DNA of 64,000 bases, taken from assembly GCA_040007095.1 (NCBI GenBank), contig JBDTVS010000090.1:122425-186424 (forward strand). Reading direction: 5' to 3'. The stretch comes from JBDTVS01 sp040007095 (lineage in GTDB: Bacteria > Acidobacteriota > Vicinamibacteria > Vicinamibacterales > CAVVIG01). Position numbers and translations under genes: made by a program. Positions 36,637-44,370 of the stretch are shown here, one piece after another. Position 1 is the first letter of the stretch. Each line of letters opens with the position of its first letter. The notes below the pieces were generated by a model. The model ran no database searches. It had not been told where the DNA came from and was given only the letters and a program-made list of their open reading frames with translations.

Positions 36637-37587
36637 ATGCCTTCGATCACCGCCTTCAACGTCGCCCATCTGCATCTGCTTCTGAACCACATCCCTACCG
36701 TTGGCTCGGTCGTTGGATTGGGCCTCCTGATCCTGGCCCTCGTGCGGCGCAGCGAGCACTTGACCAACGCGGGGTTGGAAGTGCTGTTCGCGATCGCGGT
36801 CCTGACGCTGCCGGCATATATGAGCGGCGCCGCCGCCTATCAGACGCTGCGGGACCAGCCTGGGATCTCCGACACCGCCATGCGAGTCCACCAGGACGCG
36901 GCGCTCAGCGGATTCACCGTGCTGGAGTTCGCCGGCTTCGTCGCGTGGATCGCCTTGTGGCAGACGAGGCGCCGCGGACGTGCAGCACCAGGGCTGGTGC
37001 CTGCCGTGTTGCTGCTGTCGATCGTGGCGCTCGCTCTGATGGCGCAAGCGGCGACGCTCGGCGGCGACATTCGTCATCCGGAGCTCGGGACCGCCGCCGC
37101 GAGCGTGATCGATCCGGCGGAATTCGTCGCGTCGAAGATCAGCTCGGTCATGGTGAACAGTACCTGGGTCTGGCCGGCCTCCGAGACCATACATTTCCTC
37201 GGTCTGTCCCTGTCGTTTGGGGTGTTGCTCGCCGTCAACCTGCGGATACTCGGGGCGATGAGGGGGGTGCCGTTTGCAGAAGTGCACCGTCTGTTGCCAT
37301 GGGGCATGTTGGGCTTCGGCGCCAACCTCATCACCGGAATGCTGTTCTTTGTTGGTCAGCCGAAGCAATACATCGACAGCGCGCCGTTCTACTGGAAGGT
37401 CGTCTTCTTGATGATCGCCGGGATGAACTTTCTGTATCTGACGGTATTTCAGAAGTCCTGGGTCGACGATCGAGAGGGCTGGGACGCAAACCTCGCCGAC
37501 AAGGCCATGGCCGTCTTGTCCCTGTTCTCGTGGCTTGTCGTACTGTACGGGGGACGGATGCTGCCCTTCATCGGCCACGCCTTCTGA
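36637..37587 (+). CDS. Two-part integral membrane protein with C-terminal DUF6644-like half
   Basis: 316 residues. The first half (about 1-155) has four spans and a LLLNHIPTVGSVVGLG start typical of unassigned acidobacterial membrane proteins. The second half repeats the motif order of the upstream protein: W-P-A-S-E-T-I-H-F-L-G-L and later NLRILGAMRGVPFAE, then LITGMLFF. Conserved membrane histidines (H19, H in ETIHFLG) could bind haem or metal; this is speculation. The start at 36637 is chosen because the longer frame overlaps the previous gene and lacks coding character. Confidence 0.78.
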   Translation: MPSITAFNVAHLHLLLNHIPTVGSVVGLGLLILALVRRSEHLTNAGLEVLFAIAVLTLPAYMSGAAAYQTLRDQPGISDTAMRVHQDAALSGFTVLEFAGFVAWIALWQTRRRGRAAPGLVPAVLLLSIVALALMAQAATLGGDIRHPELGTAAASVIDPAEFVASKISSVMVNSTWVWPASETIHFLGLSLSFGVLLAVNLRILGAMRGVPFAEVHRLLPWGMLGFGANLITGMLFFVGQPKQYIDSAPFYWKVVFLMIAGMNFLYLTVFQKSWVDDREGWDANLADKAMAVLSLFSWLVVLYGGRMLPFIGHAF

Positions 37588-37605
37588 AGGCTGACGGAGA
37601 CACCA

Positions 37606-37689
37606 GTGGCGGTCACGGTATATGCGACAGTCGTTGTCTTCCTGGTGGTGATCGCCGCCCTTGGCTACGTGCTCGATCGCACCGGCTGA
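37606..37689 (+). CDS. 27-residue single-span membrane protein
   Basis: GTG start 18 nt after the previous stop, with ACGGAGA as ribosome binding site. The product is one hydrophobic helix (VYATVVVFLVVIAALGYVLD) with a short D-R-T-G tail. Size, spacing and hydrophobicity suggest a small subunit of the membrane complex encoded by the two upstream genes, like the tiny subunits of oxidases. Confidence 0.55.
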   Translation: MAVTVYATVVVFLVVIAALGYVLDRTG

Positions 37690-37719
37690 AGGATAGAGAG
37701 TCGGTGCCGGAGCTGGGAG

Positions 37720-37938
37720 CTGATGGCTTCAGCTCGTGCGCCTCGCAGTTGCCTCGCTCCGGTAGAAGTCCTGCCTCGGCATTCGGGATGAGCCGCATCA
37801 TTCGCGGCATCATCACCCACGGTTCCACGAAATTTCCGGGATCCTTGACCGTGACTTCGTGCAGGATTTCATTGCCCTGGCGCGTGAATTTCTCTCCGAG
37901 CCGCAACAAAACCGGCACTTGGCGCAGCAGGGTAGCAT
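37720..37938 (-). pseudogene. C-terminal remnant of a W-E-G-D-T-L family gene
   Basis: The frame reads GEKFTRQGNEILHEVTVKDP, then FVEPWVMMPR and LLPERGNCEAHE. This is the conserved end of the secreted family represented by four or five intact genes here. The signal peptide, hallmark motif and N-terminal two thirds are absent. Confidence 0.6.
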
Positions 37939-37972
37939 CGCGAGCGCGCCGGTTCAAATAAAGATCTGATTG

Positions 37973-38201
37973 TCAGAAGGGGCGTTTGGTCTTCGACGAT
38001 GCCTCGCGGACAGGGCGCGATACCGCCTCGGTCCGCGCGTTTCCCAGCACCTTGTTGATCGTCGTGATCGTGTTCCAGTTGCGCGTGGTGACCGGAACTC
38101 CAAAGAGCCGATCGAGCGTGCCGAGGTAGCTGATGGCCTGTGGGTCGGAACGTCCTGTGACCGCCGACGTTGACTCCTCTCAGAAGAACCACGAAGGCCA
38201 T
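37973..38201 (-). pseudogene. DUF1697 gene with internal deletion and frameshift
   Basis: It begins with a perfect family start, MAFVVLLRGVNVGGHRTF, then jumps, in another frame, to the family's end: YLGTLDRLFGVPVTTRNWNT, then a stop. About 100 middle codons of a gene normally near 175 codons are gone. The deletion junction is at about 38140. Confidence 0.65.
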
Positions 38202-38262
38202 GCGTTTGCGCTGCTCGAGACGTTCGGCGGCCGACTACGATGGAGCACGTTTGCTCGGAGTC

Positions 38263-39156
38263 TCAATCGATCTTCACGCGTCTCCGGAACTGCTGGTTCT
38301 CGTTGCAGACGAACTCGATAATCTCATCGTCGGGCGAGATCTGCTGATTGATGCGGACCGTAAATGGTTTCGTATAGGCCTTCGGATCGTCGACCGTGAC
38401 GTCAATTTCCAGTTTGCCGTAGGTTGGCCGGCGAAAGCGCTCGATGAACTTGGCCCCCTCGCTGTATGGGCTGCCGCGCACGTCGAGCCATCCGTCGGAA
38501 GGGCCGGTCTCCGCGCCCCGCAAATTGTTTACCTCCACCACGAGCGTTTCGCCTTCCCACCGTCCCACGGAGTAGCCATACCAGAACGGCGACACACTGC
38601 CCTGCTTCGGCAGCGCGCGTCCATCGGTGTAGATGTAGCGAAGACCGTAGTTCGCCTCGTACATGATGGCGATCAGGCCGGAGTTCTGCATGACCTTGCG
38701 TGGTTGGCCGTGGGTGTGGAACTGCGTCACGCCCATCGGCAGACAGTTCGCATCGGGGTTGTCTCTGTCGTTCACGGCCATCCGCTGCTTCTTCAGCTCC
38801 ATGGCCCATGGAGTGAGAGGCAGGCCGTTGGGGACGTTCGCGCCGAGCTCCCAGAAAGCGGCGATCGGCGGCGAGTTGGGATCCACACTCGGCGCGGGCG
38901 TCTGGGCGGCAGCCGCCTGGTTGCGAGTGAGGCCGCCGAGCTCCGGCGGAGCGAACGCGCCTTCGCCTCTGAACCGGACCCAGTTGCCAGACAAATCAGG
39001 CTTCCCATCCGGCGTGCGGGGCGTTGGAGCGTCCATCCGGACGCGGCCATCTGCGTCGCGCGGAACGCCAGGAGCCAGATGCTTCGGCCACTGTGCGGCA
39101 ATCGACACCGAACAAATCGTGATGATGATGGCTGCCCCGGCGATCGCGCTTCTCAT
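38263..39156 (-). CDS. Secreted protein, W-E-G-E-T-L family
   Basis: 297 residues with signal peptide (MRSAIAGAAIIITICSVSIA). Family landmarks in order: RTPDGKPDLSGNWV near 45-58, CLPMGVTQFHTHGQPRKVMQ near 140-159, VGRWEGETLVVEVNNLRG near 200-217, then the VDDPKAYTKPF ending. The conserved Cys, His and Asp suggest an active or metal site, but no activity is known. It is monocistronic and divergent from the cytochrome c gene at 39495. Confidence 0.78.
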   Translation of the reverse strand: MRSAIAGAAIIITICSVSIAAQWPKHLAPGVPRDADGRVRMDAPTPRTPDGKPDLSGNWVRFRGEGAFAPPELGGLTRNQAAAAQTPAPSVDPNSPPIAAFWELGANVPNGLPLTPWAMELKKQRMAVNDRDNPDANCLPMGVTQFHTHGQPRKVMQNSGLIAIMYEANYGLRYIYTDGRALPKQGSVSPFWYGYSVGRWEGETLVVEVNNLRGAETGPSDGWLDVRGSPYSEGAKFIERFRRPTYGKLEIDVTVDDPKAYTKPFTVRINQQISPDDEIIEFVCNENQQFRRRVKID

Positions 39157-39494
39157 ATCGATCTCCTGGTTCTTACCGGCTTCTCGTACCAGATACCGGC
39201 GCGATGTTACTCCAAAACCCGCCTCGTCCTGGGGAGACTTCGATATTCCCGCCGCGCCTTATGCATGCCAGGATGCTCAGCTGGTTCATCGAAGCCAGGC
39301 CTCTGAGAAAATTCTCCTCGTTGACCCGCGATCGGACCTTGCAAATCTCACCGAGACTAGAGCAGTAGGCCGATGTGAGAGAAGCACCACGACATGCATG
39401 CCAGAGACGCTGTGGCTCAGGGTTCTGGTAGACTTCGTCACTCGCCGGGAAGCTTCCAGCCGACCTTCGTCGCGAACGAGAGAGGAGATCCGCC
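39157..39494. other. Divergent promoter region
   Basis: 338 nt between two divergent genes. GAGAGGAGA lies just before the GTG at 39495 as its ribosome binding site. No clear promoter boxes, repeats or hairpins seen. Confidence 0.4.
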
Positions 39495-40493
39495 GTGATC
39501 CGCCGAATCCCCCGAGCAATCACGTTCGTCCGTACCGCCGCCCTCGTCTACGCCTGCGCGCTGCTCCCCCTGATCGTACGGGAGCTCGGCGCGCAGGCGG
39601 CGCTGACTGTCCCCGCGGGACTTCCCGACTGGGCATTCAACATTCCCGACAAGATTCAGCCGACCGCCGTGCGGCCGGAGGGTATCGTTCGAGCGCCCGG
39701 CAGCGCGAAGGAGTACGACGCCGCGAAGATCGCCGGGAACGCGAATCCGCCGGACTGGTTCCCCGCTGAACACCCTGCTGCGCCGCGATCGGTGAGAGGC
39801 GATACAGGGATCACGATGGCGTGCGGTTCGTGCCATCTGATGTCCGGTCAGGGACATCCGGAGTCCGCGGACCTCGCCGGCATGCCCGCCGAGTATCTGA
39901 TCCGGCAGATGGCGTATTACAAAGCGGGCACGCGCAAGGACGACGCGCGGATGGGGCCCATCGCGCAGGCTGCGTCGGAGGACGACGTTCGCCAGGCCGC
40001 CGAATATTTCGCCGCCTTGAAGCCCACCGTCTGGGTAAAGGTCATCGAGACCGCGACGCCGCCCAAGACGTTCATCGCCACCGCGGGCCGCCATCGTCAA
40101 CTCCATCCCGACGGCGGCACCGAGCCGATCGGACGTCGTATCCTTGAAATCCCAGCCGATCCGTTCCGCACGGAAATCCGGGACCCGCATTCCGCGTTCA
40201 TCGCCTACGTGCCACCCGGCAGCATCGCAAGAGGCGAAGTGCTGGTCAAAGGCGGACCGTCGACGAAGACGGTGCAATGTGCCATCTGTCACGGCGAGGG
40301 GTTGAAAGGCCTGGGCGAAGTCCCGCGGCTCGCGGGGCTGCAGCCGCTGTATGTCGCGCGGCAGCTCTTCGACATGCGATATGGCTCGAGCGCGGGAAAG
40401 ATGGCCGCGTTGATGAAGGCGGCCGTCGCACATCTGACCGAAGACGACATCATCGCGATTTCCGCGTATGTCGCGTCGCTGCCTCCGCAGTGA
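39495..40493 (+). CDS. Dihaem cytochrome c, secreted
   Basis: 332 residues with signal peptide. Haem sites are CGSCHLMSGQGHPESADLAG-type (CGSCH near 112) and CAICH near 258, both in c553/class I folds with likely axial Met in the ARMGPIA and GKMAALM segments. Between them is a 60-residue insert with PTVWVKVIETATPPKTF. It resembles the cytochrome c family of Acidobacteria that pairs with periplasmic dehydrogenases; no partner is adjacent. GTG start with GAGAGGAGA upstream. Confidence 0.87.
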   Translation: MIRRIPRAITFVRTAALVYACALLPLIVRELGAQAALTVPAGLPDWAFNIPDKIQPTAVRPEGIVRAPGSAKEYDAAKIAGNANPPDWFPAEHPAAPRSVRGDTGITMACGSCHLMSGQGHPESADLAGMPAEYLIRQMAYYKAGTRKDDARMGPIAQAASEDDVRQAAEYFAALKPTVWVKVIETATPPKTFIATAGRHRQLHPDGGTEPIGRRILEIPADPFRTEIRDPHSAFIAYVPPGSIARGEVLVKGGPSTKTVQCAICHGEGLKGLGEVPRLAGLQPLYVARQLFDMRYGSSAGKMAALMKAAVAHLTEDDIIAISAYVASLPPQ

Positions 40494-40507
40494 TCCGAAC
40501 ACGCCCA

Positions 40508-40523
40508 CCCCGCAACAGCGGGG
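40508..40523. terminator. Short bidirectional hairpin between convergent genes
   Basis: Perfect CCCCGC-AACA-GCGGGG stem-loop in the 41-nt gap between the cytochrome c and selO stop codons. No T tract. Confidence 0.5.
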
Positions 40524-40534
40524 TCGAACCCGTT

Positions 40535-41995
40535 CTATGTGCCGCAGAACGTACGGTAGGGCCGCTCGTCGGAGTGTGACGCGCTGAACGTCGGCAGGTC
40601 CCGTTCGTAGTCGTACGGTGTCGCCAACACCTCGAGCAGCCGCTCCATCACGGAAAAGTCGCCGCTGCCGGCTGCGGCCATCAGCGCCTCCTCCACCTTG
40701 TGATTGCGCGGGATGAACGCCGGGTTGTGCCGCTGCATCAGGGCTTCGGCCTCGGCGGCCGACTGCGGCTGCCGCCCGCGGCGCCCTTCCAACCGGTGGT
40801 GCCAGGCCGCCAATTCGGGATCGGCGTTCGTAGAACGACCGACCAGGTGCCCGCTGGTCAACCACCGGAAGGTGTTCGTGTAGTCGGCAGACCGCCGCTG
40901 CATCCAGGCGAGCAGGTCGTTGATCAGCAACCGATCGTCATCTTCTCGCGTAAACAGACCGAGCTTCGCTCGCATACCGTCCAGCCATAGCCGCTCGAAC
41001 AGCTCCGGGAAGCGATCGAGCGCCGCCGCGGCCCGCTCCACGGCTTTGTCGGTGTCCCGATCGAACAACGGCAACATCGCCTCGGCAAGGCGTGCGAGGT
41101 TCCACTGCGCGATCGGGGGCTGGTTGCGGTACGCATATCGCCCCCCCGCGTCGATCGAGCTGAACACCGTGGCGGGATCGTAACCGTCCATGAACGCGCA
41201 CGGGCCGTAGTCGATCGTTTCACCGGAGAGGGCCATATTGTCGGTGTTCATCACGCCGTGGATGAAGCCGACCAACTGCCAGCGGGCAATCAGGGAAGCT
41301 TGTCGTACGAGGATCGCGTCGAGCAGCGCGATGTACGGCTCCGGCGACTCGGCGAGCTCCGGATAGTGTCGCGCAAGCGTGTGGTCAGCGATCGCTCGCG
41401 TGGCCGCCTCGTCCTCGTGCGCCGCTGCCCATTGCATGGTGCCGACGCGAATGTGGCTCGCGGCAACACGCGTCAGCACTGCGCCCTGGAGCACGGTGTC
41501 GCGATATACAGGCTCGCCGGTCGTCACCACGGCGAGGCTCCGGGTGGTCGGAATCCCGAGCGCGTGCATCGCCTCGCTGATGATGTACTCCCGCAACATG
41601 GGGCCGAGCGCTGCGCGCCCGTCACCCCGACGGGAGAACCGCGTCTGTCCTGCTCCTTTCAGTTGAATGTCCAAGCGAGCGCCGGACGGCGTGATCTGCT
41701 CACCGAGCAGGATGGCACGGCCGTCGCCGAGGACCGTGAAATGCCCGAACTGGTGACCGGCGTACGCTTGCGCGATCGGTCGGCCGCCTTCGGGCAGGGC
41801 ATTGCCGGCAAAAATTGCGGCGCCTTCGGGACGATCGAGCGTCTCCGGCTCGAGTCCGAGCATTGTCGCGAGCGGCCGGTTGAACGCGACCAGCCGCGGC
41901 TCGCGGACTGCGGTTGGTGCCGCAGGCGCATGGAAGATCTGCGGCAGCTCCGCATAGGTGTGCTCGAGGTGCCAGCCCGCCATTGTGCCCATCAT
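40535..41995 (-). CDS. selO: Protein adenylyltransferase SelO (YdiU/UPF0061)
   Basis: 486 residues, full length for the family. A pseudokinase-fold enzyme that transfers AMP from ATP to protein Ser, Thr or Tyr and takes part in redox-stress response. Landmarks: AYAGHQFGHFTVLGDGRAILLGE near 79-101, LDIQLKGAGQTRFSRRGDGR (with the Lys), HGVMNTDNMALSGETIDYGP containing the catalytic Asn/Asp, and FMDGYDPATVFSSID. It ends YRTFCGT with an ordinary Cys, not selenocysteine. It is preceded by a cluster of three palindromic repeats. Confidence 0.95.
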   Translation of the reverse strand: MMGTMAGWHLEHTYAELPQIFHAPAAPTAVREPRLVAFNRPLATMLGLEPETLDRPEGAAIFAGNALPEGGRPIAQAYAGHQFGHFTVLGDGRAILLGEQITPSGARLDIQLKGAGQTRFSRRGDGRAALGPMLREYIISEAMHALGIPTTRSLAVVTTGEPVYRDTVLQGAVLTRVAASHIRVGTMQWAAAHEDEAATRAIADHTLARHYPELAESPEPYIALLDAILVRQASLIARWQLVGFIHGVMNTDNMALSGETIDYGPCAFMDGYDPATVFSSIDAGGRYAYRNQPPIAQWNLARLAEAMLPLFDRDTDKAVERAAAALDRFPELFERLWLDGMRAKLGLFTREDDDRLLINDLLAWMQRRSADYTNTFRWLTSGHLVGRSTNADPELAAWHHRLEGRRGRQPQSAAEAEALMQRHNPAFIPRNHKVEEALMAAAGSGDFSVMERLLEVLATPYDYERDLPTFSASHSDERPYRTFCGT

Positions 41996-42019
41996 CAGCG
42001 TACCAATAATCGACGTGCC

Positions 42020-42184
42020 CTAGTGTCCCGAGTCAGAGATTCGTCGACATTTTCCGGGCGGGGCATCCGTCTGGCTGCGTTGCTCGCCGCTCAAATATTC
42101 CCGATATTCTCGCGCCTCACGCCTTGCCAGCCGGGCGCCGCGCTCCGGAAAATTAGTCAACGGATCTCTGACTCGGGACACTAG
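42020..42184. repeat. Palindromic repeat copy E
   Basis: 165 nt beginning and ending with CTAG. Outer arms CTAGTGTCCCGAGTCAGAGA and exact complement (21 perfect pairs). The core matches the other copies read on the minus strand; apex AATAT-CGGGA-ATATT, a compensated variant of the usual AATAC-CGGGA-GTATT. Confidence 0.9.
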
Positions 42185-42349
42185 CCCGTGGTAAAAGTCC
42201 GTCTGCATTCGGCGAGCGCTGCATCCCGCCTAGCGGCGTTGCTCACCGCTCAAATACTCTCGGTATTCTCGCGTTTCGCGCCTGGCGATCCGGGCGCATC
42301 GCCCGCCTCGGTGCGACGACGGACTTTCGGCGCACACCACGGGCTGCTA
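42181..42349. repeat. Palindromic repeat copy F, sharing CTAG with copy E
   Basis: 169 nt from CTAG to CTAG. Outer arms CCCGTGGTAAAAGTCCGTC and complement as in C, D and G; the right arm carries a short CGCAC insertion. Apex AATAC-CGAGA-GTATT on the minus strand. Its left CTAG is the right CTAG of copy E. Confidence 0.9.
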
Positions 42350-42402
42350 GACATCCTCTAAAGCCAGAGTCTCGCAAGATGAAGCAAGTTGTGCTCGGTT
42401 CG
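42346..42402 (+). repeat. 55-57 nt dispersed repeat, copy 2
   Basis: Begins CTAGACATCCTCTAAAGCCA, sharing its CTAG with the right end of repeat F, and continues through GCAAGATGAAGCAAG. Near copy of 643-697. No PEP-CTERM gene follows here. Confidence 0.6.
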
Positions 42403-42506
42403 GCGTTGGAAGCTGTCTTAGCTGCGGCCGCTGAGCCGCCGCCTCGTGAAGATTCGCCGCACCCTGGCCCGTTCTTGCTGGTCGGTTCGAGGCGACGCTT
42501 CACTGA

Positions 42507-42660
42507 CAGCCCGTGGTGGAATTCTGGCGTCGCACCGAGACGGGCGTGGGCCGCTGGCAAGGCGCGACGACCGAAAATACCAGGAGTATTTGACGGAGGA
42601 TCAACGCTACAAGCGAGGATGCACGCCCATCGAATGCGGCCAGACTTTCACCACGGGCTG
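42507..42660. repeat. Palindromic repeat copy G
   Basis: 154 nt with outer arms CAGCCCGTGGTGGAATTCTG and a diverged complement; apex AATAC-CAGGA-GTATT. Same orientation as copy C, more diverged in the core. Confidence 0.82.
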
Positions 42661-42760
42661 CCAGGCCCCGCGCCGCGGACCGAAAGGCGGACACTATGGG
42701 GAGGAGCGCACCGGCGAGGCGATCAGAAGCGTCGCCCCAACCGGTACAGGATAGTTCGAA

Positions 42761-44362
42761 TCACTTCGGGCCGGCAGCAACGTCGCTCTGACCGACAGCA
42801 TCGCGGAGCAACGCCGCGGCACTCTCGCGCACGACACCGCCGCGCCCGCCGCGGCCGCCGGCCCCCATGGCGATGTCGATCGGCGTGAGCCCGGCGTTGT
42901 TCTTGACGACTTTCGCACCGCGGGCGAGCAGCAGCTTGACGACGGAGTCGCCGCGCGATACCGAGCCGTGCAGCGCCGTGTTGCCCGCCTTGTTCGTCGT
43001 GTTGATCGGCACACCGCGATCGAGCAGCAGCGTGACCGCGTCGACGGCGCCTGCCTCGGTCGGAACGCGGATGCGCGGGCCGTCGCCCCGCGGTGGCCCA
43101 AGCCCCTGGCCGGCGGCAATCATCAGCACGGTCGTGCCGTCGGGCAGCGTCACGTTCGGGTCGGCGCCAGCATCGAGCAGCAGACGCATGACCGCGACAT
43201 CGTTGGTCTTTGCCGCACGCATCAACGGCGTTGCGCCCGCGCCGAAGTTCAGGGTGGCGCCCGGATCGAGAGAAATCTTCGGAGGCGCCAATTTCAGCTT
43301 CGCGTTCGGGTTGGCGCCGTGCGCGAGCAGCACCTTCACCAGACCGGCGCCGTCGAGCGTATCGCGCCAGATCGGCGCGGGCCGGCTCTGCACCCACTGC
43401 AGCGTGTTCCACTCGACCGCCGCATAGAGCGCTGCCATGCCGGTGTGATCGGCGATGTTCGGGTCCGCGCCGTGCTCCGCCAGCATCGCCGCGAGATCGA
43501 AATGCGCGTTGATGATCGCGTAGACCAGCGCCGTGGTGCCAATGTGTTTGTCGATGCCCTGCCGGATCTCGTCGGTGAAATTCACGTCGGTGGTCTGCGG
43601 CAGCGCGACGAGATTCACGTCCGCTTTCAGGTCGACCAGAGCCCTCGCCGAATCGATGGCGCCTTCGCGCGCCGCGTACATGAGCGCGGTCCAGCCGCCA
43701 CGGGCAAACGGCATGTTCGGCCCGCCGCTCTTCGGGAACTCCAATTCAGGCGCTTCGACGACGTTCGAGCGCGTGTTGATCTCGGCCCCGAGCCGCGCCA
43801 GCGTGCGAACCATTTCGCCGTGGTTCTCGACGGCCGCCCACATCAGCGCCGTCTCACCGAACCAACTCTCCCGGGCGTTGACCTTGGCCCCCCGCGACGC
43901 CAGCAGGGTCGTCGTGTCGATGCTGCCGGCCCGAGCCGCGGTCATCAGCGCGGTCTCGCCCTCCGGGTTGGCGGTGTCGGCCTCGGCGCCGGCGTCGAGC
44001 AGCATGCGGACGATCTCGGCGTTGCCGTTGGTGGCCGCCAGACCGAGCGGGGTCACATCATACCGATTGACCGCGGTGGCCTTTGCGCCTTGCTTCAGCA
44101 GGAAGGCCACTGTCTCCCGGTCGCCCGCACGTACGGCCCAATGGAGCGCCGTAGTGCCGTCCGTCTCGGACGCGTTCACATCCGCCTTGCTTCCGATCAG
44201 GCGACGCACGCCGGCGCGATCGCCCGCCTTGACGGCCTCGATGAGCGGCATGCTCCTGTCCGCTGCCCTCACCGCGACGAGCGCCGCACTGGTGACCAGC
44301 AGGATCGCCACCAGCCGAGCGGGCAGCGCAAGCTGGCGCCTCGCGCCAACGGACCCTGTCAT
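42761..44362 (-). CDS. Secreted ankyrin-repeat protein (locus 2)
   Basis: 533 residues with a signal peptide (MTGSVGARRQLALPARLVAI). About 11 ankyrin repeats fill the protein, for example GTTALHWAVRAGDRETVAFL and GETALMWAAVENHGEMVRTL; a Gly/Arg-rich break (GAGGRGGRGG) precedes the end. It starts 8 nt after the DUF1552 stop, so it is the third gene of the operon. Domain content and cell location match the ankyrin protein at 15.3-16.8 kb. The longer frame to 44737 is a shadow of the DUF1552 gene. Confidence 0.88.
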   Translation of the reverse strand: MTGSVGARRQLALPARLVAILLVTSAALVAVRAADRSMPLIEAVKAGDRAGVRRLIGSKADVNASETDGTTALHWAVRAGDRETVAFLLKQGAKATAVNRYDVTPLGLAATNGNAEIVRMLLDAGAEADTANPEGETALMTAARAGSIDTTTLLASRGAKVNARESWFGETALMWAAVENHGEMVRTLARLGAEINTRSNVVEAPELEFPKSGGPNMPFARGGWTALMYAAREGAIDSARALVDLKADVNLVALPQTTDVNFTDEIRQGIDKHIGTTALVYAIINAHFDLAAMLAEHGADPNIADHTGMAALYAAVEWNTLQWVQSRPAPIWRDTLDGAGLVKVLLAHGANPNAKLKLAPPKISLDPGATLNFGAGATPLMRAAKTNDVAVMRLLLDAGADPNVTLPDGTTVLMIAAGQGLGPPRGDGPRIRVPTEAGAVDAVTLLLDRGVPINTTNKAGNTALHGSVSRGDSVVKLLLARGAKVVKNNAGLTPIDIAMGAGGRGGRGGVVRESAAALLRDAVGQSDVAAGPK

Positions 44363-44370
44363 GTTGGCAA

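Noticed and set aside
40515..40535. T-loop-like GGTCGAACCC next to selO
   Set aside because: It is part of a simple hairpin between convergent genes; no acceptor or anticodon arms exist nearby.
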